Assembly (NCBI RefSeq): GCF_023744375.2 | Contig: NZ_CP146284.1 | Coordinates: forward strand, 3,667,501 to 3,731,500 | From: Parabacteroides sp. AD58 | GTDB lineage: Bacteria > Bacteroidota > Bacteroidia > Bacteroidales > Tannerellaceae | Length of the DNA stretch: 64,000 bases | Direction of reading: 5' to 3' | Shown here: positions 1 to 7,347 of the stretch, in pieces | How the letters are laid out: each line of letters begins with the position of its first letter | Position numbering within the stretch: the stretch's first letter is position 1 | The notes under the pieces: model-generated | What the model saw: the letters and a program-made list of their open reading frames with translations, nothing else | Told to the model about the DNA's origin: nothing | Database searches by the model: none | Position numbers and translations under genes: made by a program

Positions 1-1967
1 TATTGGGACATGTCATGCCTTCTGTTTCCGCTTTCTTATTTCCATTGGATTCTTTGCAGAATATAAATATGTTGAGTCAGTTTGGGCTTATCCTGTTTAT
101 GTTTGCTATTGGAATGGAATTAAATATAACGGAAGTAAGGCAGAAATTAAAGGAAACAATTCTGATTAGTCATACCAGTACGATCTTCCCTTTCTTCTTG
201 GGAATGGTGACAGCTTATTTCTTATATACAAAGTATGCGTATGAGAGTACTCCTTTCCTTTCTTTTGCTCTGTTTGTGAGTATAGCGTTAAGTATTACAG
301 CTTTCCCGGTTTTAGCCCGTATTATTCAGGAAAAAGGGTTAACGAAAAGTCATTTAGGAACAATATCCTTGGCGAGTGCCGCAAATGGAGACATTACAGC
401 CTGGTGCTTGTTGGCCGTAGTTGTAGCCATAGCTCAGGCTGGAAGCATGTTGAGTGCCATTTATAACATCGGTTTTTCGTTCATATATTTGCTGTTGATG
501 TTTACTGTGGTCAGACCTTTCTTGAGGATGATCGGACACATATATCATAATAAAGAAGTAGTAGATAAAGGACTTGTTGCTTTTATGTTCCTTTTGTTAA
601 TTATTTCTTCGTATTTGACGGAAATCTTAGGTCTTCATGCTTTGTTTGGAGCTTTTGTTGCCGGAGTTGTCATGCCTGACAATATCAAATTCCGGAAGAT
701 TATGACAGAGAAAGTGGAAGATGTTTCACTGGCATTGTTCCTGCCTTTATTCTTTGTTTCTACAGGACTAAGAACGGAAATAGGATTGTTGAATAGTCCG
801 GAATTGTGGTATATGTGTGGAATCTTTATATTGGTTGCGATCATAGGTAAGTTTGGAGGATCGTTGGTGGCAGCTCGTTTTGTGGGAGAAACATGGAAAG
901 ACAGCCTTTATATCGGTGCTTTGATGAATACAAGAGGACTCATGGAGTTGGTGGTGCTTACTATTGGTTACGACATGAAAATTCTTACGCCTCCAATCTT
1001 TGTCATGTTGGTTTTAATGACGTTGGTAACGACGTTTATGACGACACCGTTGATTTCGTTTATCCAATTCTGCTATCAAGTCTTTGGTAAATATAAATCG
1101 CATAAAGTGGAATGGCAACAACCACAACCGGGTGTTTTCAAGGTATTGCTTTCTTTTGGGCGTGCCAGCAATGGACAAGTCATGTTGGATGTAGCTCATC
1201 AGATGTTTGCGCATACAAAGGATAAGCTGGAAATAACGGCTCTTCACTTGACTGTCGGTTCGGATGTGAATCCGCTGCATACGGATAATTTTGAGGAAGT
1301 CAGTTTTGGCCCTATATTATATGGTGCGCAGAAGTTGAATATTCCTTTAAAGACACGCTATGAGGTTTCGAATAATGCTGGACAAGATATTTGTGAGATT
1401 GCCAATAAGGAAGGATATGACTTCTTATTGGTTGGAGCCGGAATTTCATTGAGTGATTTGCCAAACGATATTGCGGCCAATCAGTACCGGAATTCTTTCT
1501 ATGATAAATTCCTGCGCCATTTTAAAGCTCCGGAATCGTGGTTTTATCCGGGAGAATTATTGAAGGATAAAACGAAGATGTTTATAGAGCAGAGCTTGTG
1601 TCCGGTTGGTGTTTTTGTCAATCGTAAATTCGTTAAGGCAAGTAATACCTTAATTGTTATTCATTTTGCAGAGGATTTGTTCTTGCTGAATTATGCTGAT
1701 CATCTGAAACAGACGACTGATTCAGATCTGACAATTCTTAATCTGCTGCCAAATGGAGCCAAAGATGCGGATATTGTTTCTCAAAAGTTGTTTGAATATA
1801 CCGAATTGCAGCATAAGGGTTCTTTATGTAGTGGAAACAAGCTGACGCAAACAGTTTTGTCTGCCTATAATTTTATGCTGATCAGTTATAATACCTGGAA
1901 TTTGGTTTCAGAAGTAGCCAATGAAGAATTGCAGAAGATGCCGTCAACTTTGATTTTGAGCAAGTAA
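1..1967 (+). CDS. CPA2-family cation/proton antiporter, 5' end cut by the window
   Basis: The first complete in-frame codon is at 3; the frame is open to the window edge and the N-terminal membrane segments are missing, so the true start lies outside. The visible 654 residues begin in the first helices and continue through about ten hydrophobic segments to residue ~365. They include the SITAFPVLARI stretch typical of Na+/H+ exchanger (KefB-like) domains. A soluble region of ~290 residues follows, resembling the universal-stress-protein-like tails found on Bacteroidetes members. The likely role is monovalent cation/H+ exchange across the inner membrane for pH or ion homeostasis; the ion is not predictable from sequence. 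It is followed by a terminator hairpin shared with the convergent trxB. Confidence 0.85.
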   Translation, partial: LGHVMPSVSAFLFPLDSLQNINMLSQFGLILFMFAIGMELNITEVRQKLKETILISHTSTIFPFFLGMVTAYFLYTKYAYESTPFLSFALFVSIALSITAFPVLARIIQEKGLTKSHLGTISLASAANGDITAWCLLAVVVAIAQAGSMLSAIYNIGFSFIYLLLMFTVVRPFLRMIGHIYHNKEVVDKGLVAFMFLLLIISSYLTEILGLHALFGAFVAGVVMPDNIKFRKIMTEKVEDVSLALFLPLFFVSTGLRTEIGLLNSPELWYMCGIFILVAIIGKFGGSLVAARFVGETWKDSLYIGALMNTRGLMELVVLTIGYDMKILTPPIFVMLVLMTLVTTFMTTPLISFIQFCYQVFGKYKSHKVEWQQPQPGVFKVLLSFGRASNGQVMLDVAHQMFAHTKDKLEITALHLTVGSDVNPLHTDNFEEVSFGPILYGAQKLNIPLKTRYEVSNNAGQDICEIANKEGYDFLLVGAGISLSDLPNDIAANQYRNSFYDKFLRHFKAPESWFYPGELLKDKTKMFIEQSLCPVGVFVNRKFVKASNTLIVIHFAEDLFLLNYADHLKQTTDSDLTILNLLPNGAKDADIVSQKLFEYTELQHKGSLCSGNKLTQTVLSAYNFMLISYNTWNLVSEVANEELQKMPSTLILSK

Positions 1968-1991
1968 CTGTAGACATATAATACAAAAATG

Positions 1992-2035
1992 AAAAGCGAA
2001 TGGATGAAAGTTTTTACTTTGTCCATTCGCTTTTT
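1992..2035. terminator. Bidirectional terminator hairpin
   Basis: GCGAATGGA and its complement TCCATTCGC form a stem with A-rich sequence on the left and a T-run on the right. It lies between the convergent antiporter and trxB, so it can serve both strands. Confidence 0.8.
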
Positions 2036-2058
2036 CTGTATAAGTCAGTAATAGGAAA

Positions 2059-3012
2059 TTATTTCCCGTGTTCTGACAAGTATCTTTCAGCTTCGATTGC
2101 AGCCTTACAACCGCTTCCTGCTGCTGTAATAGCTTGGCGATAATGCGGATCAGCTACGTCACCGGCTGCAAAAACTCCAGGTACTTTCGTCCGTGGTGTG
2201 CCGTCGATCGTTTTGATATAGCCTACTTCATCGGTTTCAATCCATGGCTTGAAGATATCTGAGTTTGGCTTATGACCAATCGCCAAGAAGAAACCGTCAA
2301 TAGCAATATCAACCAATTCTTCGTCCGGTTCACCTTTGCGTTTTACCAGATGAGCGCCTTCTACCCCGTTTTCTCCAAACAGACCTAATGTGTTGTGCTC
2401 GAACAACACAGTAATGTTGGGTGTCTTGAATACTCGTTCCTGCATGACTTTGGATGCACGCAGATAGGGTTTGCGGACAATCAGATATACTTGTTTGGCT
2501 AAGCTTGCTAAATAAAGTGCTTCTTCACAGGCTGTATCGCCTCCGCCTACAACTGCTACGTTCTTTTTGCGGTAGAAGAAACCGTCACAAGTAGCGCAGG
2601 CTGAAACACCCATACCAGCATATTTAGCTTCATCAGGTAAACCTAAATATTTGGCTGTCGCTCCGGTACTGATGATTAAGGTTTCTGTTTCGATCACCTT
2701 TTCTCCATCAATCGTAACTTTGTACGGTGCTGCGGATAAGTCGGTTGCGGTAGCAATGCCCATACGAATATCTGCACCGAAACGCTGTGCCTGCTTTTTC
2801 AGGTCTTCCATCAACTGCGGACCTGTTACACCTTCTGGATAACCGGGGAAGTTTTCTACTGCGGTTGTAGTAGTTAACTGGCCTCCCGGTTGAATTCCTT
2901 CGTATAATACCGGTGCTAAATTAGCACGTGAAGCATAAATAGCTGCTGTATATCCGGCCGGTCCGGAACCTATGATCAGACAGCGAACTTTTTCATTGTT
3001 TGTATCACTCAT
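2059..3012 (-). CDS. trxB: Thioredoxin-disulfide reductase
   Basis: A 317-residue FAD enzyme that moves electrons from NADPH to thioredoxin in the cytoplasm. Visible motifs are the FAD Rossmann loop GSGPAG (residues 15-20), the redox-active CATC (Cys139 and Cys142) and the NADPH-binding GGGDTA (156-161). A second FAD motif, GVFAAGDV, lies near the C-terminus. Length and motif order match low-molecular-weight TrxB. It lies 31 bp downstream of lolA on the same strand and is probably co-transcribed from the lolA promoter, ending at the 1992-2035 hairpin. Confidence 0.95.
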   Translation of the reverse strand: MSDTNNEKVRCLIIGSGPAGYTAAIYASRANLAPVLYEGIQPGGQLTTTTAVENFPGYPEGVTGPQLMEDLKKQAQRFGADIRMGIATATDLSAAPYKVTIDGEKVIETETLIISTGATAKYLGLPDEAKYAGMGVSACATCDGFFYRKKNVAVVGGGDTACEEALYLASLAKQVYLIVRKPYLRASKVMQERVFKTPNITVLFEHNTLGLFGENGVEGAHLVKRKGEPDEELVDIAIDGFFLAIGHKPNSDIFKPWIETDEVGYIKTIDGTPRTKVPGVFAAGDVADPHYRQAITAAGSGCKAAIEAERYLSEHGK

Positions 3013-3043
3013 TGTAATATACTTTTTATTTGTTATTCTGAAT

Positions 3044-3697
3044 TTATCGCAAATCTATTATTTCAGCATCCGGATAATCGGACTCGTTGAATGAGAAAAA
3101 TGAATCGGCTTGGTTCTTGCCTGTTTCCCATTTACTGATATAGATGCTGACTGTCGCTTTGTTTTTATCCGTAATGGTAATGGCTGCCGGAATATTACTC
3201 ATCTTTTCGATTTGCAAATCGATTTGCTGGATGTCACTTTTCTTTTTCGGTATCAACGTAATATCATAAGCCGATTTGGCTTGTCGCGTTGTGCTGGTCC
3301 CTTTGTATTGTACCGAAAATCCTTTTTTATATTGCCGAAGCAGAACTGCCGGATTGGTTAATTGCAATTCGTCTCCGCTTGGCGTACTGACGTTTACTTC
3401 CTCGTTGCGCATAACATATACCCATTGCGTCTGTCCGTCGTACCAAGTAATCATATCCGGTGTTTCCAACTTGAATTTATCACCTTTCATTTCAATTATT
3501 CCTTCAAAACTTTCCGAAATATTTTGTTGCGGAACAACCGAATGGATGGCGAAGTTGGCTTTTATTCCATTGGACTGTTCATACATTTGGGCAGCTTTGT
3601 CCAAAATGGCCTGTGCGTCTTGTGCTTGTGCTTTACCGGTAAAACCGATAAGTATCAAACAGCAAATCCATGTAAAATAGCTTCGTAATTGCATCAT
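3044..3697 (-). CDS. lolA: LolA-like outer-membrane lipoprotein carrier
   Basis: A 217-residue protein with a cleavable signal peptide (basic MMQLRSY start, hydrophobic core, cut near AQA-QD). The half-barrel LolA fold is suggested by the GIIEMKGDKFKLETPD and WYDGQTQWVYV stretches. It would carry lipoproteins across the periplasm to the outer membrane. The frame is open to 3745, but a TAnnTTTG -7 box at 3716-3723 means that longer form would start upstream of the transcript. The ATG pair at 3697/3694 follows a GGAAAG ribosome-site-like sequence and is the better start. Likely an operon with trxB. Confidence 0.85.
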   Translation of the reverse strand: MMQLRSYFTWICCLILIGFTGKAQAQDAQAILDKAAQMYEQSNGIKANFAIHSVVPQQNISESFEGIIEMKGDKFKLETPDMITWYDGQTQWVYVMRNEEVNVSTPSGDELQLTNPAVLLRQYKKGFSVQYKGTSTTRQAKSAYDITLIPKKKSDIQQIDLQIEKMSNIPAAITITDKNKATVSIYISKWETGKNQADSFFSFNESDYPDAEIIDLR

Positions 3698-3715
3698 AAC
3701 TTTTTTCTTTCCGGA

Positions 3716-3747
3716 CAAAGATAGTACAAAAATTCGAGTGAACAAGG
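3716..3747 (-). promoter_or_regulatory. Bacteroidales promoter for lolA-trxB
   Basis: On the minus strand, a -7 box TATCTTTG (3723-3716) is preceded after exactly 19 nt by CCTTG (3747-3743) as the -33 element. Spacing matches the Bacteroides primary sigma-factor promoter (TTTG, 19-21 nt, TAnnTTTG). The predicted leader before 3697 is only about 10-15 nt. Confidence 0.75.
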
Positions 3748-4186
3748 CTTTAGTAATGCATCCAGGCTGATTACGATCTCCTTGTCTCTATTCATATCGA
3801 AATCTCGCTACTCGTGGAGAAGAGACAAGAAGTCAAACCTTTCCCTACATTTAGGAAAAAGAATCTGAATCTAGTATGAAAGTCTTGTTATTCCTATTAC
3901 TTTCATCTGCAAAACTCGTTACTTTTTAATTTTTTGACAGTAGTCGTAAAGCTTTTCCATATATGTGCTAAAGCTTTTTGACGAATGTGCTAAAGCTTTT
4001 CGACATCTGTCAAAAATATAAAATATAACGAGAAATGAATTAGAAATAAACGAGAGGAAAGTTTGGTTCTAAGGAATAATCCATTAAAAAGGATATTTAA
4101 TCAAATTAATCTATTTTGTTTTTGTCCATGTCAGTTTTTATGTATGGCCTAAACGTGTTTGGAATTGTTGGTTTACGCGTATATAC
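3748..4186. other. Gene-free interval holding a 22-nt-period array and two stem-loops
   Basis: No supportable gene. An inverted repeat CTTGTCTCT (3781-3789) / AGAGACAAG (3821-3829) encloses 31 nt. A second, ATGAAAGT (3876-3883) / ACTTTCAT (3899-3906), encloses 15 nt. The repeat array at 3873-4070 follows. From 4071 to 4186 I see only AT-rich sequence. Confidence 0.6.
3873..4070. repeat. 22-nt-period non-coding array, locus A
   Basis: AAAGCTTTT occurs at 3948, 3970 and 3992, exactly 22 nt apart, within three tandem units. A preceding unit (3926-3947) contains TTTTGACAG and AGTCGT. The core is bounded by a perfect 10-bp inverted repeat, TTTTTGACAG (3931-3940) / CTGTCAAAAA (4007-4016). This can be extended to 26 nt on each side (3915-3940 / 4007-4032) with 22 matching positions. 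The 22-nt register continues outward: TTAC recurs at 3897 and 3919, and ACGAGA at 4028 and 4050. Bases 3926-4013 align without gaps to 56747-56834. The function is unknown. Confidence 0.85.
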
Positions 4187-4224
4187 AAAAAAAGCCACTT
4201 CCCAACGAATCAGGAAGCGGCTTT
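4187..4224 (-). terminator. Terminator of serine palmitoyltransferase gene
   Basis: Stem AAAGCC-CTTCC (4191-4202) with GGAAG-GGCTTT (4213-4224) and one A/C mismatch, followed on the minus strand by a U-run (A-run 4187-4193). It lies 22 bp past the gene. Confidence 0.8.
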
Positions 4225-4245
4225 AACAACTGTTCTTAAATTTTA

Positions 4246-5433
4246 TTATGGAATCAAATTATGCTTTTTGAATACAGTATGGATGGCCTCTAAAGCACGG
4301 TCCAATTGTTCTTTTGTATGTGTAGCCATCAATGAGAAGCGGATTAACGTATCTTCTGGAGCGACTGCCGGAGAAACAACCGGGTTCACAAAAATACCTG
4401 CTTCAAACAATTCCTTCACAATCAGGAATGTCAAGTCGTTGTTACGGATGAACAACGGGATAATTGGTGTTTCTGTGCGACCAATTTCACATCCCATGTT
4501 GCGGAAACCGTCCAATGCATAATGTGTCAGTTTCCACAGATGTTCGATACGTTCCGGTTCGTTCAGCATGATATCCAAAGCTGCACCTGCTGCTGCAGTA
4601 GCGGCGGGCGTATTGCTGGCGCTGAAGATGTAAGAACGTGAATTATGACGTAAGTAATTGATGGTATCTTTATCAGAAGCGATGAAACCACCGATAGAAG
4701 CCAGCGACTTACTGAAAGTACCCATAATCAGGTCTACGTCGTCTGTTACTCCGAAGTGATTACAAGTTCCGCGACCGTGATCACCTAATACACCAATACC
4801 ATGAGCTTCGTCAACCATGATGCTGGCGTTATACTTTTTGGCCAAAGCTACAATTTCCGGCAATTTGGCTATATCTCCTTCCATACTGAATACACCGTCC
4901 ATGACGATCAGCTTGATTTTGTCCGGTTCACATTTCTGGAGCTGCTTTTCAAGTGACTCCATGTCGTTGTGCTTGTATTTCAGCTTGGTTGAAAAAGACA
5001 ACCGGTGGCCTTCGATAATAGAAGCATGATCCAGTTCATCCCATAAAATGTAGTCCTCACGACCAGTCAGACAAGATACGACACCCAGATTTACCTGGAA
5101 TCCGGTTGAATACACAATCGCGTCTTCTTTACCTACAAAATCAGCCAGACGTTTTTCCAACTGAACATGTAAATCCAGTGTTCCGTTTAAGAAACGAGAA
5201 CCTGCACAACCCGTACCATATTTCTTAATGGCTTCGATAGCAGCTTCTTTTACTTTCGGATGGTTGGTTAATCCTAAATAAGCATTTGAACCAAACATCA
5301 ATACTTTCTTACCACTGATAGTAACTTCGGTATCTTGATCACTTTCAATCATTCTGAAATACGGATAGATACCGGCAGCCATGGCTCGCTGCGGTGCATC
5401 GTACTTAGCTAGTTTCTCTTGTAATAGTTTCAT
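4246..5433 (-). CDS. spt: Serine palmitoyltransferase (sphingolipid synthesis)
   Basis: A 395-residue PLP enzyme of the alpha-oxoamine synthase family. The catalytic signature is complete: His136 in DELDHAS, Asp208 in VDEAHG and the PLP-binding Lys242 in TFSKSLASIGGF. The N-terminus (YPYFRMIES) and overall sequence agree with my recollection of the soluble Bacteroidetes serine palmitoyltransferase. That enzyme condenses L-serine with palmitoyl-CoA to start dihydroceramide synthesis. The alternatives are 2-amino-3-ketobutyrate CoA ligase and 8-amino-7-oxononanoate synthase. The latter is supplied by bioF at 37135-38292, and this gene has no threonine- or biotin-pathway neighbour. It is monocistronic and divergent from a lipid kinase. 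Confidence 0.85.
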   Translation of the reverse strand: MKLLQEKLAKYDAPQRAMAAGIYPYFRMIESDQDTEVTISGKKVLMFGSNAYLGLTNHPKVKEAAIEAIKKYGTGCAGSRFLNGTLDLHVQLEKRLADFVGKEDAIVYSTGFQVNLGVVSCLTGREDYILWDELDHASIIEGHRLSFSTKLKYKHNDMESLEKQLQKCEPDKIKLIVMDGVFSMEGDIAKLPEIVALAKKYNASIMVDEAHGIGVLGDHGRGTCNHFGVTDDVDLIMGTFSKSLASIGGFIASDKDTINYLRHNSRSYIFSASNTPAATAAAGAALDIMLNEPERIEHLWKLTHYALDGFRNMGCEIGRTETPIIPLFIRNNDLTFLIVKELFEAGIFVNPVVSPAVAPEDTLIRFSLMATHTKEQLDRALEAIHTVFKKHNLIP

Positions 5434-5530
5434 ATTTAATGAAGAGAATTTTTGTTTTTATCTTCTCAAATGTTTCTTTAAAAGAACTCTTTGATTAAAT
5501 TCGCTCTTTCTTTCACCTTTTTATCAGCCG

Positions 5531-5538
5531 CAAAAGTA
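5531..5538 (-). promoter_or_regulatory. -7 box upstream of spt
   Basis: Minus-strand TACTTTTG matches TAnnTTTG about 95 bp before the spt start. A TTG lies 18 nt further upstream, one base short of ideal spacing. Confidence 0.5.
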
Positions 5539-5591
5539 GTAATTTTTTTACTTCTTCAATCTAAATAACTTAAAAGTTTTGCCAAAAGCAT

Positions 5592-5599
5592 TATTTTTG
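5592..5599 (+). promoter_or_regulatory. -7 box upstream of lipid kinase
   Basis: TATTTTTG matches TAnnTTTG, 39 bp before the start at 5639. No convincing -33 element is seen. Confidence 0.45.
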
Positions 5600-5638
5600 C
5601 TGCGGAAATATATTGAAATCTCGAAAAAAACTGATTAA

Positions 5639-6595
5639 ATGAGGGTGCAAGCAATAATAAACCCGATATCTGGGGTTGGGTCGAAGCGAAAGATTCCGAA
5701 GATGATAGAAGTGATGTGTGCAAATGCTGGTTATGATTTATCGCTTGCGTTTACTGAATATGCCGGGCACGCCAGTTTTATCACCCGTCGGGAAATAGAG
5801 AGGGGCGCGGATTGTATCATTGCGGTAGGAGGTGACGGAACAGTCAATGAAATAGCCCGTTCGATGATTCATACGAATGCTACATTGGGAATTATCCCGA
5901 TGGGGTCGGGCAATGGACTGGCCCGCGAGTTGCATATACCGATGGATCCGAAGAGGGCATTGGATGTAATCAGCCGGGGAAAAGAGGCCGTTATTGATTG
6001 CTGCCGGGCAAACGACCGGGCCTTTTTCTGTACTTGTGGTGTTGGCTTTGATGCCGCGGTCAGTCAAAAATTTGCCGGCCAAAAACGACGGGGTTCTCTT
6101 ACCTATATAAAAAGTACGATAGAGGAATATTTAAGCTATAAACCGGAAGTGTACGATCTGCTGATTGATAATTGCCAGGTAAAGGAGAAGGCCTTTTTAG
6201 TAGCTTGCGGCAATGCCTCGCAGTATGGAAATAATGCCTATATTGCACCGCAGGCCAACATTCAGGATGGGCAAATGGATGTTACCATACTTTCGCCCTT
6301 TACTCCGATAGATATTCCGGCCTTGGCCATCCAGTTGTTTACCAAGCAGATTGATAAGAATAGCAAGATCAAGACGATGAAGGCGCATTCTTTATCCATT
6401 ATCCGGAATAACCCGGGCGTCATGCATCTGGATGGTGAGCCCGTCATGGCCGACAGCCGGATTGATATTTCCATGATTCCGCATTCTTTAAAGGTATTTA
6501 CTCCCGAAACAGTGTCTTTACGCAAGGAAGTTCATGAACTTTTCGGTGAGATATCCCGTTTTATGGATAAGCGGTTGCCTTTTATCTTCCGATAA
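5639..6595 (+). CDS. Diacylglycerol/sphingoid-type lipid kinase (YegS/DagK catalytic domain)
   Basis: A 318-residue cytoplasmic or peripheral-membrane kinase that transfers ATP phosphate to a lipid hydroxyl. Diagnostic motifs are NPISG (residues 8-12), the nucleotide-binding GGDGT (64-68), the MGSGNGLAR loop (88-96) and HLDGEP in the C-terminal beta-sandwich. The family includes bacterial diacylglycerol kinases, undecaprenol-type kinases and eukaryotic sphingosine/ceramide kinases. The substrate cannot be read from sequence. It is divergently paired with serine palmitoyltransferase across 205 bp, so a sphingoid or ceramide substrate is a reasonable inference, but only that. Confidence 0.85.
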   Translation: MRVQAIINPISGVGSKRKIPKMIEVMCANAGYDLSLAFTEYAGHASFITRREIERGADCIIAVGGDGTVNEIARSMIHTNATLGIIPMGSGNGLARELHIPMDPKRALDVISRGKEAVIDCCRANDRAFFCTCGVGFDAAVSQKFAGQKRRGSLTYIKSTIEEYLSYKPEVYDLLIDNCQVKEKAFLVACGNASQYGNNAYIAPQANIQDGQMDVTILSPFTPIDIPALAIQLFTKQIDKNSKIKTMKAHSLSIIRNNPGVMHLDGEPVMADSRIDISMIPHSLKVFTPETVSLRKEVHELFGEISRFMDKRLPFIFR

Positions 6596-6718
6596 TCGCG
6601 GACCGCAAGGAAAATCAGAGAATGGAAAAGCTTCTGTCTTTCTCTAATTAATGTCAAAACGAATTGCCTGAACGAATTGTTTTCAAGGCAAATCGATTAT
6701 TATCAAAGATGAATTGAG

Positions 6719-6726
6719 TATATTTG
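6719..6726 (+). promoter_or_regulatory. -7 box for the DUF4290-murA operon
   Basis: TATATTTG matches TAnnTTTG, 21 bp before the ATG at 6748. The longer frame starting at a TTG (6724) falls inside this box, so the ATG is preferred. Confidence 0.6.
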
Positions 6727-6747
6727 CACGCAAACAATAAATTACGA

Positions 6748-7347
6748 ATGAAATACAATACACAAGAAAAGCGATTGGCTTTGCCTGAATATGGTCGTAA
6801 TATCCAAAACATGGTGGATTATTGTGTAACCATAAAAGACCGGGAAGAAAGAAAACGATGTGCGAATGCCATCATCAACGTGATGGGAAATATGTTCCCT
6901 CATCTGCGGGATGTAAATGACTTCAAGCATATATTATGGGATCATCTGGCCATCATGTCTGATTTTAAGCTGGATATTGATTATCCGTATGAAATTGTAA
7001 AAAAGGAAGAGTTGTTTACACGTCCGGAACGGATACCTTATAATAATTCACGGATTCGTTATCGCCATTACGGTAAGACGTTGGAACTGATGATCCGGAA
7101 GGCTACCGAATATCCGGAAGGTCCGGAAAAAGACCAGTTGGTAAGACTGCTGGCTACTCAGATGAAAAAGTCATTTCTTACCTGGAATAAGGAAAGTGTA
7201 GATGACCGGAAAATATTCAAGGACCTCGATGAATTATCGGGGGGAAAGATAATTTTGGATGAAGAGGTCCATAAACTGACTGAAAGTCGTGAAATATTAG
7301 CCCGTAATAATAATAAGAAAAATAATTTCTCGAGGAAAAACAGATGA
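6748..7347 (+). CDS. DUF4290 family protein
   Basis: A 199-residue soluble protein without signal peptide or membrane segment. It begins MKYNTQEKRLALPEYGRNIQ and carries the conserved NxMxxYC and PHLRDV...HKLWDHL-like stretches that I associate with DUF4290, a Bacteroidetes family of unknown function that commonly precedes murA. The C-terminus is rich in Asn, Lys and Arg. The ATG at 6748 is chosen because the longer frame uses TTG inside a promoter box. Its stop overlaps the murA start (ATGA), implying translational coupling in a seven-gene operon. No function is assigned. Confidence 0.8.
   Translation: MKYNTQEKRLALPEYGRNIQNMVDYCVTIKDREERKRCANAIINVMGNMFPHLRDVNDFKHILWDHLAIMSDFKLDIDYPYEIVKKEELFTRPERIPYNNSRIRYRHYGKTLELMIRKATEYPEGPEKDQLVRLLATQMKKSFLTWNKESVDDRKIFKDLDELSGGKIILDEEVHKLTESREILARNNNKKNNFSRKNR

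Noticed and set aside
3926..4013. CRISPR array
   Set aside because: The 22-nt units are contiguous with no unique spacers, and no cas gene is present.
4246..5433. 2-amino-3-ketobutyrate CoA ligase
   Set aside because: Same enzyme family, but no threonine dehydrogenase neighbour and the sequence agrees better with Bacteroidetes serine palmitoyltransferase; a small doubt remains.
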